Source: Thermobifida halotolerans (lineage in GTDB: Bacteria; Actinomycetota; Actinomycetes; Streptosporangiales; Streptosporangiaceae). From it: a stretch of DNA of 64,000 nucleotides. The notes under the pieces were generated by a model that saw only the letters and a program-made list of their open reading frames with translations, had not been told where the DNA came from and did not search any database. Position 1 is the stretch's first letter, and every line of letters begins with the position of its first letter. The translations under genes were made by a program, and so were the position numbers. The stretch is taken from the NCBI RefSeq assembly GCF_003574835.2, contig NZ_CP063196.1:1116001-1180000 (forward strand), in the 5' to 3' direction. Of this stretch, positions 56,922 to 64,000 are shown in pieces.

Positions 56922-58878
56922 CTAGGCGCGCGGCAGGAACGGGCTGGGGTCCCCGTGCCAGGAGAACACCAGGTGGTCGCGGGCCCGGGTGGCCGCCACG
57001 AACAGCAGGGAACGGGACCGCTGCACCTCGCGCCGGTGGCGCAGTGGATCGCCGTCGCGGAGCCGTTCCACGTGCGGCGGCGGCACCAGGCCGGCGGCGA
57101 CGCCCACCACGGCCACGCTCCGGTACTCCAGGCCCTTGAACCGGTGCAGGGTGCCCACGTGCACCGCGTCGTCCGCCTTCGGCCCGTCCGGGCCGATGGC
57201 TGCGGCGCGGATCCCCTCCTCGTCCAGCCGCTGCTCCACCCGGGAGACCAGGTCGCGGGTGGGCGCGGCCACCGCGACCGCCGCGTCCCGGCTGTCCTGC
57301 CCGGCCTCCTCCAGCCAGGCCCGCACCTGGGCGACCAGGGCGTCCAGCTCCTCCTCCCAGGTCGGGGCGGGACGGAACTCGGGGACCGGGCCGCTCAGCA
57401 GCGACCGGTACCCGGCCAGGGTGTCGGTGGCGTCGTCCAGGTCGTCCCAGGACTCCTCGCCCAGCAGGCCCAGCGCCGACCGCAGGATCTGCCGGGTGGT
57501 GCGGTAGCTGAGCGTCAACCGCGCGGAGCGGCCCCGGATGTTGATGCCCAGCGCGCCCAGCGACACGTAGTTGTCGTAGATGCGCTGGTGGGTGTCGCCG
57601 ACGAGGAACATGTCGTCGGTGCCCTCGGGCACCAGGGCGCGCAGCAGCCGCCAGTGCGCCGGGGCGAGGTCCTGGGCCTCGTCGACGACGACGTGCCGGT
57701 AGCGGAACTCGCCGTGCTCGGCCCGCTCCGCCTGGAGGCGCGCGGCGGTCTCGGCGACCTGCCGGTGCGTCCACAGGCCCTTCTCGTCCAGCCGCATCGC
57801 GAAGCGCTCCGCCAACTGCCAGATCTGCGCGCGCTGGGCGCGGCTGATGCGCCGGCCCCGGCCCGCGCGGCGGGCACGGAAGTAATCGGCGCGGGTGGTG
57901 ACGGCCTGCCCCAGGATGACCTGGCTCCACTCGGCGTGCAGGAACTCGGCGTCCCAGGCGGTCTCGCCCAGTTCGTCGAGCATGTCCCGCCACTCGCGCA
58001 CCGCCCGGTCGTCGCCGATGCGTCGGCGTTGGCCGTCGGGTGTCGCCTCGGCGACGATCTGGGAGGCGAGCTGGTCGACGTTGGTGACGTCCACCCGGTC
58101 CACCACCTGTCGGCCGCCCAGCTCCAGCAAGCGTTCGCGCAGGTCGGCGGCGAGGTTGCGGTTGAAGGTGGTCAGCAGCACGGGCCGGTCGTCGCCGGGC
58201 GGCAGCCGGTCCACCAGGTGGGCGACCCGGTGCAGGGCCACGATGGTCTTGCCGGTTCCGGGGCCGCCGCTGACACGCGCCGGACCCCGGTGGCGGCGCC
58301 GCACGAGGGCGCGCTGCGAGGGGTGCAGGAACACCCGCCACCGGCTGAAGGTGTCCTCGACGGCTTCCTGCAGATCGACGTCCTCGGTGGTGACGCGTGT
58401 GGCGGGACGGGTCAGCGCGGTCGCGTAGTCGGCGGTGTCCACCGGTTCGGGGGCGGCGACCGGGCGGGTGACCTGCTCCAGGACCTCCTCGTGGGTGCGG
58501 CCGTCGGCGAGGGCGAGCAGCACCTCCTCGGTGAGCGCGGGCGCGTACTCCACCAGGCCGTACAGCTCCTCCTCGGTGCTGACGTGCAGCGCCAACGGGA
58601 TGAGCGGTTCGGCCACGCCCAACTCCCGCAGCTGCTCGGCGGTGCAGGCGGCCAGCAGGGGGGCGGGAGAAGGCGGCGGCGCGGGGGAGGCGGGGGCGTC
58701 CTCGGCGGTGACGGAGTCGATGACCTCCACGAACTCGATGGCGCCGGTGACCTGGTTGATCCGGGGGCAAAACCGGTCGAGGCGGTCGTAGACGTCCTGG
58801 CGGGGCCGTACCGCCACGAGGATGTAGTCGTGGTTTCCGGCGTGCACCAGCAGCGCCCGGTAGTCGTCGGTGACCCGC
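56922..58878 (-). pseudogene. 5'-truncated UvrD/Rep-type helicase
   Basis: About 650 residues remain. Motifs are intact: GGPGTGKTIVALHR (Walker A), VVVDEAQDLAPAHWR (DEAQ motif), VGDTHQRIYDN (motif III), LSYRTTRQI (IV), GTLHRFKGLEY and 'FVAATRARDHL'. The N-terminal frame (DDYRALLVHAGNHDYILVAV) resembles the region that follows a RelE-like N-terminus in related UvrD proteins. The upstream 80-100 residues and the start codon are missing because the frame joins the DEAD-family helicase directly. It may still be translated from GTG 58847, but truncated. Confidence 0.7.
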
Positions 58879-59952
58879 GCCGAGTTCCGCGGGCGACAGG
58901 CCGCGGCGGTCGGTGAACAGTGCGGTGATCTCGTCCATGGCGGCGTCGCGGTCGCCGTGCGGGTCGGCGACGGCGGCCACCCGGAGCGGGTCGGGCAGGG
59001 GCAGCGAGTAGTCGAGGGTGTCCATGAACTCGGCCGGGTCCAACCGGTCCTCGCCGACGACCGCGTCGGCGTCGAACTCCACGCCGAACACCGTGGCGGC
59101 CACCTCGCGGATCGCCTCGCCCGCGGTGTTGGAGGCGTCCTCGCCCAGGGTGGCGCTGGTGGCCACCGGACAGATGCCGCCCAGGGGGCGTCCCGGTTCG
59201 CTGTGGCCGGTGACCGAGGCCAGGCGGCGCAGCAGCATCGCCACGTCGGTGCCCTGCGCGCCGCCGTAGGTGTGGAACTCGTCGACCACCACGTAGGCCA
59301 GGCGGCTGCCCTCCCACAGCGCCGTGTCGTGCTCGCGCTGCAGCAGCAGGTCGAGCATCTTGTAGTTGGTGATGAGGATGTCGGGGCGGGTCCGGCGGAT
59401 CTCGCCGCGCCGGGTGGCCACCCGGGCGTATCCCGTCTCCGGGGTGTCGCCGATGTAGAGGCCCGCGCTCACCTGCGACAGGGCGGAATGCCTCAGGTAG
59501 GAGTTGATCCGCTGCGCCTGGTCGGTGGCCAGGGCGTTCATCGGGTACAGCAGGACCGCCTTGACGCCGTCGTGGCCGAGGGCGCGTTCGCGGCGGCAGT
59601 GGTCGAGCACCGGCAGGAGGAACGACTCGGTCTTGCCGGAACCGGTTCCGGTGGTGATCAGCGTGGGCTCGGCCGTGCCGCGCAGCGTCGACAGGCGCCG
59701 GAACGCCGCGGCCTGGTGCCGGTAGGGGCGGAACCCCTCCGGCGCCCACTCCAGGTGGTCGCGCCAGGAGTCCTCGGCGCGCCGGAACGGGGTGCGCACC
59801 CGCAGGTAGAGGCCGCGGAAGATGCCGTGGTCGGGGTCGTTGAGGAAGGCGGTCAGCGCGTCGCGTACCGGTTTGTCGGCCAGCGCAAACGTGGTGGACA
59901 GGTACTGGGTGAGGTTGCGCCGTACCTCGGCGGCGGCCAACGTCGGCTGCAT
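58879..59952 (-). pseudogene. N-terminal fragment of a large DEAD/DEAH-family helicase
   Basis: About 358 residues remain from the ATG at 59952: YRHQAAAFRRLSTLRG, TGTGSGKTES (motif I), LLYPMNALATDQAQR (Ia), VVVDEFHTYGGAQGTD (II with DEFH), and SATLGED (III). The end phrase TDRRGLSPAELG belongs to the family, then the frame passes into UvrD sequence out of frame. The second RecA domain and the long C-terminus of these large actinomycete helicases (usually over 1500 residues) are gone. An internal deletion removed them. Confidence 0.7.
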
Positions 59953-60026
59953 GGGGTGGTGTCGCTCCGGATTCCTGCTCGCTGCGTCCTCGCGGTCCAA
60001 CCCTACGGCGTTGCACACGGGAAGGA

Positions 60027-60049
60027 GTTGACAAAGTTAACGAAATTTC
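60027..60049. promoter_or_regulatory. A/T-rich repeat at the helicase promoter
   Basis: GTTGACAAAGTTAAC (60027-60041) contains GTTGAC and the palindrome GTTAAC, and is followed directly by the palindrome GAAATTTC (60042-60049). It is about 75 bases upstream of the helicase start on the minus strand. A distinct A/T-rich island in high-G+C DNA. Confidence 0.45.
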
Positions 60050-60288
60050 CACACAAAGGGGAAATGGGGGTCCCGGCGGGGCTGTCATTGCGCGCGGAAG
60101 CGTTCGAGAGCACTCCGTGGTCCGGCCGGACGGCCAGGTGGTGCGGTGGGGGACAGGTGTCCCCGCCTTCCTGTGCCCTCGAGGTGGTTGCGCGCCTCCG
60201 TACCCCTGCGCCACCGGAGCGGGAGAGCGGCACGGGCGATGCCCGTCCGCCACCGGGAGCCTCTCCGCCTCTGGCCCTGCGGCACCGG

Positions 60289-61278
60289 TCAGGAACCGTC
60301 CTCCGCGCTCCCGTCGGGGCCGTCCGCTGCGGTGGCACGCAGGAACAGCCCCGCGCGCTCGCGCAGGTAGTCGCGGAACTCGGGCGGGCCGACCACGGTG
60401 AACTCCGCGCCCAGCGACACCAGCACCAGTGTCGGCCAGTCGAAGGTGTCGACGTGCATCGTCAGGCGGCACACCCCGTCGCCGAGATCCTCGACCTGTC
60501 CCCACGACGCCACGGTCTGTCGCACCTCGGCCGCGTCCGCGTGGACGTCCACCACCATCCGGTGGCGCCTGGGCACGCTGCGGTGGCGGCTGCGCACGAA
60601 CTCCGCCGCGTCGCCGCCGGGAATCTCCCTGGGGGTGAAGCGCGCACCCGTGGCCTTCGGCTCACTGATCCGGTCCACCCGGAAGGTGCGCCAGTCGCCG
60701 CGGCCCACGTCCCAGGCCACCAGGTACCAGCGGCGCCCCAGCGGTACCAGGCGGTGCGGTTCCACCAGCCGCCGCGTCCACTCCCCGTCGCGGGCGGTGT
60801 AGGCGAACCGCAGCAGCTCGGTGTCCCGGCAGGTCTGCGCGATCGCCGTCAACGTGACCGCGTTGACCGTCGGGCCGGCGCCCAGCGCGGCGGGCGCGGT
60901 GGACTGCCGCAGCGCCTCCACCCGGTTGCGCAGCCGGGGCGGCATCACCTGCACGACCTTCGCCAGCGCGCGCACCGACGTCTCCTCGATGCCCTCCACC
61001 GCGCCCCCGGCGGCCGTGCGCAGCCCCACCGCGATGGCCACCGCCTCCTCGTCGTCGAGCAGCAGCGGCGGCATGGCCGTGCCCGACCGCAGCTGGTAGC
61101 CGCCCGCCACCCCCCGGTTGGCGTCGACCGGATAGCCCAGCTCCCGCAGCCGGTCCACGTCGCGGCGCAGGGTCCGCTCACTCACCTCCAACCGCTCGGC
61201 CAGCTCCCGACCCGGCCAGTACCGGTGGGTCTGCAGCAGGGACAGCAGCCGCAGCATCCGCGTGCTCGTGTTCGCCAT
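60289..61278 (-). CDS. WYL-domain HTH transcriptional regulator
   Basis: The protein is about 329 residues. The N-terminal winged HTH (TSTRMLRLLSLLQTHRYWPGRELAERLEVSERTLRRDVDRL) is the DeoR/YafY type. The middle has LRFAYTARDGEWTRRLVEPHRLVPLGRRWYLVAWD, which is the WYL domain, and an FRVDRISEP continuation. WYL proteins sense nucleic-acid or other ligands and regulate adjacent genes. It diverges from the exporter with a GGTCA-N5-TGACC palindrome between them, suggesting control of the exporter. Start at ATG 61278. Confidence 0.88.
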   Translation of the reverse strand: MANTSTRMLRLLSLLQTHRYWPGRELAERLEVSERTLRRDVDRLRELGYPVDANRGVAGGYQLRSGTAMPPLLLDDEEAVAIAVGLRTAAGGAVEGIEETSVRALAKVVQVMPPRLRNRVEALRQSTAPAALGAGPTVNAVTLTAIAQTCRDTELLRFAYTARDGEWTRRLVEPHRLVPLGRRWYLVAWDVGRGDWRTFRVDRISEPKATGARFTPREIPGGDAAEFVRSRHRSVPRRHRMVVDVHADAAEVRQTVASWGQVEDLGDGVCRLTMHVDTFDWPTLVLVSLGAEFTVVGPPEFRDYLRERAGLFLRATAADGPDGSAEDGS

Positions 61279-61301
61279 GACTCCAGAATGCCGCACATTG
61301 C

Positions 61302-61316
61302 GGTCAGAAAATGACC
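61302..61316. promoter_or_regulatory. GGTCA-N5-TGACC palindrome in the WYL/exporter divergent region
   Basis: A perfect 5-bp inverted repeat with A-rich spacer lies centrally in the 62-base gap. TAACGT (61328-61333) seven bases before the GTG at 61341 may be a -10 for a leaderless exporter transcript. Confidence 0.5.
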
Positions 61317-61340
61317 TGAGTGCTTTCTAACGTGGACCCC

Positions 61341-62339
61341 GTGAACGCGACAATGATCCACACCAGCGCGCTGACCAAGCACTTCGTCACCCGCAGACGC
61401 GCGGTCGAGGCCGTCCGCGGCGTCGACCTGCACGTCGAGGCGGGCGAGATGGTGGCCCTGCTGGGCCCCAACGGGGCGGGCAAGTCCACCACGCTGCGCA
61501 TGCTCACCACGCTGCTGGCCCCCACCTCCGGCAGCGCGGTCGTCGCCGGGTTCGACGTGCGCACCCGGCCGCGCGAGGTGCGCGCCCGCATCGGCTACGT
61601 CGGGCAGGGCAACGGGGCCGGGCGCACCCAGCGGGGCCGCGACGAACTCCTCAGCCAGGGCCGCGCCTACGGGATGAGTGGGGCCGCCGCGCGCGCCCGC
61701 GCCGACGAACTGGTCTCCTCCCTCGACTTGGAGGGCGTGGCCGACCAGGTCACCTCCTCCCTGTCGGGCGGCCAGCGGCGGCGGCTCGACATCGCGATGG
61801 GCCTGATGCACGCCCCCGAACTGCTGTTCCTCGACGAGCCGTCCACCGGACTGGACCCGCAGAACCGCGCCAACCTGCAGGAGCACATCCGCAGGCTGCG
61901 CGAGGAGCACGGCACCACGGTCGTCATGACCACCCACTACCTGGACGAGGCCGACCAGATGGCCGAACGGGTCGTGGTGATCGACCACGGCAGCGTCATC
62001 GCCGACGCCTCCCCCGAGCAACTCAAGGCCGAGCACGCGGGCGACCGCATCACCCTGTCCTTCGACCGCGCCGAGGAAGCGGCGGCGGCCCTGCCCCGCC
62101 TGCTGGGACTCGCGGCAGGAGCGCGCGGCGAACGCATTGGCGAGTGCGTCGTCCTGGAAGCCGACGGCGGCTCCCGGAGCGCCGCGAAACTGCTGCGCGT
62201 CCTCGACGAGGAGGGGGTCCAGCCCGTCGGCGTCGAGATCGCCCGCCCCACCCTCGACGACGTCTTCCTCAACCTGACCGGCCGCAGCCTCCGCGACGCC
62301 GCGGCCGCCCCGACCGCAGAACAGGAGACCGTGGCATGA
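61341..62339 (+). CDS. Drug-type ABC exporter ATPase (DrrA-like)
   Basis: The protein is about 332 residues. GPNGAGKST (Walker A), LSGGQRRRLDIAMGL (signature), LLFLDEPSTGLDPQNR (Walker B) and MTTHYLDEADQM. The C-terminal 90 residues, ending RPTLDDVFLNLTGRSLRD, are the DrrA-type tail. The start is uncertain: GTG 61341 with a possible leaderless -10, or ATG 61353. The stop overlaps the permease start. Confidence 0.92.
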   Translation: MNATMIHTSALTKHFVTRRRAVEAVRGVDLHVEAGEMVALLGPNGAGKSTTLRMLTTLLAPTSGSAVVAGFDVRTRPREVRARIGYVGQGNGAGRTQRGRDELLSQGRAYGMSGAAARARADELVSSLDLEGVADQVTSSLSGGQRRRLDIAMGLMHAPELLFLDEPSTGLDPQNRANLQEHIRRLREEHGTTVVMTTHYLDEADQMAERVVVIDHGSVIADASPEQLKAEHAGDRITLSFDRAEEAAAALPRLLGLAAGARGERIGECVVLEADGGSRSAAKLLRVLDEEGVQPVGVEIARPTLDDVFLNLTGRSLRDAAAAPTAEQETVA

Positions 62340-63088
62340 CCACCACGTTCCTCACCGACACCACCACCGTCTTCGTCCGGGAACTGCGGCCGGTGCTGCG
62401 CGACCCGTTCTCGGTGATCTTCACGATGGTGCAGCCGCTGTTCTTCCTGGCGCTGTTCGCGCCGCTGCTGCCCCAGACCACGGGCGGGCAGTCGGCGCTG
62501 CAGTGGTTCGTCCCCGGCATCGTCGTCATGTCGTGCCTGTTCGCCACGTCCACCACCGGATCGAACCTGCTGTTCGAGATGCAGACCGGGGCGCACGAGC
62601 GCATGCTGGTCTCGCCGCTGCGCCGCTCCGCGCTGATCGTGGGCCGGGCGCTGAAGGAGATCGTGCCGGTGCTCGCGCAGACCGCGCTCATCGTCGCCGC
62701 GACCGTGCCGTTCGGTTTCCGCCCGCATCCGCTGGGGACGGTCGGCGGGCTGCTGATCCTCGGCGTGTTCAGCATCGGGTTGGGCGCGCTGTCCTACACG
62801 CTGGCGCTGGCCGCGAAGAACACGGAGTGGCTGTTCTGGGCGGTCCAGCAGACCCTGCTGTTCCCGCTGATGCTGCTCGCCGGGATGCTGCTGCCGGTGG
62901 AGAACGGTCCCGGCTGGCTGCGGGCGCTGTCCCGGCTCAACCCGCTGACCTACGTCGTCGACGCGCAGCGCGCCCTGTTCAACGGCGACCTCATCACCCC
63001 GGCCGTCGCCTGGGGCGCGCTGGCGGCCGCGGCGACGGCCGCGGTGGGCCTGTGGGTGGGCATCACCGCGATGCGCCGCGCGAACTGA
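62336..63088 (+). CDS. ABC exporter membrane subunit (DrrB-like)
   Basis: The protein is 250 residues with six helices. LQWFVPGIVVMSCLFATSTTG and LNPLTYVVDAQRALFNG are the conserved DrrB/ABC-2 phrases. ATGA overlap with the ATPase gene. Substrate unknown; drug or lipid export is the family norm. Confidence 0.9.
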   Translation: MTTTFLTDTTTVFVRELRPVLRDPFSVIFTMVQPLFFLALFAPLLPQTTGGQSALQWFVPGIVVMSCLFATSTTGSNLLFEMQTGAHERMLVSPLRRSALIVGRALKEIVPVLAQTALIVAATVPFGFRPHPLGTVGGLLILGVFSIGLGALSYTLALAAKNTEWLFWAVQQTLLFPLMLLAGMLLPVENGPGWLRALSRLNPLTYVVDAQRALFNGDLITPAVAWGALAAAATAAVGLWVGITAMRRAN

Positions 63089-63193
63089 CTCACCCGGAAC
63101 GGTGCCGCCGCGCTGGAGGGGCGGCCCCGCCTTCGTTTCAGACCAGAGAGCGACCGTCGGGACCTCGACCAGCCAGAGCAGTGAAAGGTGACA

Positions 63194-63760
63194 ATGATGA
63201 GCGAGAAGAACGGGAACGCGGCCGCCAGCGAACCGGCCGACGCGCTGACCGCCGCGGACGAGCGCGCCGACCTGCTGGAGGCACTGGCCACGCAGCGGCA
63301 CTTCCTTCGGTTCACCACCCGGGGGCTCACCGACGAGCAGGCCGGGCTGCGGACCACCACCAGCGAACTGTGCCTGGGCGGGCTGGTCAAGCACGTCACC
63401 GCGATTGAGCGGACCTGGGTGGACTTCATCCTGGACGGTCCGTCGGCGATGGGCGACTTCACCGCCATGACCGAGGCCGACCGGGCCCGGAGGGCCGACG
63501 AGTTCCGGTTGCTGCCCGGCGAGACACTGGCCGGTGTGCTGGCCGACTACGCCGAGACGGCCCGCCGCACCGACGAGACGGTCGCCGCCCTGCCCGACCT
63601 GGACGCGGCCCGCCCGCTGCCGAGGGCCCCGTGGTTCGAGCCCGGCGCGCGGTGGTCCGCCCGCCGGGTGCTGGTGCACATCATCGCCGAGACCGCCCAG
63701 CACGCCGGCCACGCCGACATCATCCGCGAGTCCCTGGACGGCGCCAAGAGCATGGGGTGA
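63194..63760 (+). CDS. DinB-family (DUF664-like) protein
   Basis: The protein is about 188 residues. A four-helix bundle with LVKHVTAIERTWVDF (first His) and VHIIAETAQHAGHADIIRE (last two His) shows the three-His metal site of DinB/DUF664 proteins. Some of these are thiol-dependent transferases. It is 100 bases after the exporter genes and probably co-transcribed. A role in resistance to a compound exported by the ABC system is an inference. ATG 63194 chosen with AAAGG five bases upstream; ATG 63197 also possible. Confidence 0.85.
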   Translation: MMSEKNGNAAASEPADALTAADERADLLEALATQRHFLRFTTRGLTDEQAGLRTTTSELCLGGLVKHVTAIERTWVDFILDGPSAMGDFTAMTEADRARRADEFRLLPGETLAGVLADYAETARRTDETVAALPDLDAARPLPRAPWFEPGARWSARRVLVHIIAETAQHAGHADIIRESLDGAKSMG

Positions 63761-63779
63761 CCTGCCGCTGCCGACGCAG

Positions 63780-63818
63780 GGCGCCGCGGCCCCGCCGCGA
63801 AGCGGGGCCGCGGCGCCC
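63780..63818 (+). terminator. Strong terminator after the DinB gene
   Basis: A 16-17 bp stem, GGCGCCGCGGCCCCGC against 63802-63818, with a 6-base loop. Confidence 0.85.
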
Positions 63819-64000
63819 GCGCGGGCCGCGGGGTTTTGCGCTCGTCGAAGGCGACGTCGCGGGCATCGCCGTGGTGCCGGGCGGGGCTGGGCGGAGTCTG
63901 CGAGGGGTTCTCCGCGGGCCGGGGTCCGTAGGCGTGGAAGGCCCGGCGCCGCTCGGGGACGGTCGCGGGCGGGTCAGCGGCGGGACCACCGCGTTCGGGG
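63819..64000. other. End of window, no gene assigned
   Basis: One minus-strand frame gives Arg/Pro-rich low-complexity sequence with no family. A gene entering from the right is possible but unsupported. Confidence 0.3.

Noticed and set aside
56683-58878. Continuation of the DEAD-helicase frame through UvrD
   Set aside because: After GLSPAELG the frame turns Arg/Pro/Gly-rich and opposes the intact UvrD motifs, so only the N-terminal fragment is real.
63720-63989. Minus-strand frame at the right end
   Set aside because: Low-complexity Arg/Pro-rich sequence, overlapping a terminator; no homology visible.

Overview
The window is about 72% G+C with strong G/C third-position bias. It carries several actinomycete hallmarks: a complete cvnABCD 'conservon', a mycothiol-dependent maleylpyruvate isomerase-type protein, many ATGA/GTGA overlaps, apparently leaderless genes, and SPFH/ribbon-helix-helix and Sel1/kinase architectures. 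A high-G+C actinomycete, possibly of the Nocardiopsaceae/Streptosporangiales type, is the best guess. That placement is inference from gene content only. No rRNA, tRNA, CRISPR array or intact transposon was recognised.

Layout. 0-3.2 kb: end of an epimerase-like gene, then a one-module NRPS (C-A-T) whose pocket residues look Asn-like. 3.2-16 kb: DUF1963 protein, STAS protein, cvnABCD, a solute-binding lipoprotein, an ABC-2 exporter, SPFH plus RHH, acyl-CoA synthetase and a flavohaemoglobin-type globin. 16-20 kb: DEAD-box RNA helicase and a ThDP enzyme, then an IS481-like remnant. 20.8-28.3 kb: a coherent co-oriented catabolic locus (XRE-cupin regulator, PotABCD-like importer, FAD monooxygenase, amidohydrolase) with operator-like repeats in its promoter.

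29-42 kb is accessory: a PQQ-propeller membrane protein, a small membrane protein with a GGDHxDF motif, a pentapeptide-repeat protein, two kinases (one lacking the catalytic Asp), a Csp-like Cys-rich protein, and two decayed genes (serine hydrolase and ion channel). 42-46.2 kb is a small biosynthetic cluster: UbiA prenyltransferase diverging from methyltransferase, acyl-CoA dehydrogenase and type III polyketide synthase. 46.5-51 kb: CPBP protease, the intact ion channel, and an HTH/serine-hydrolase operon with two identical operators and a leaderless promoter.

51-60 kb looks like an eroded defence or conflict island. It holds a truncated NB-ARC protein carrying the same GGDHxDF motif, two HNH proteins in distinctly lower-G+C DNA (one frameshifted, with a C-terminal membrane anchor), a second PQQ-propeller protein, and a DEAD-family helicase joined by deletion to a UvrD helicase. 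60.3-63.8 kb: a WYL regulator diverging from a drug-type ABC exporter and a DinB protein.

The features most worth following are the 20.8-28.3 kb catabolic locus, the GGDHxDF motif family and HNH island, the HTH operator system, the pseudokinase, and the helicase deletion scar.
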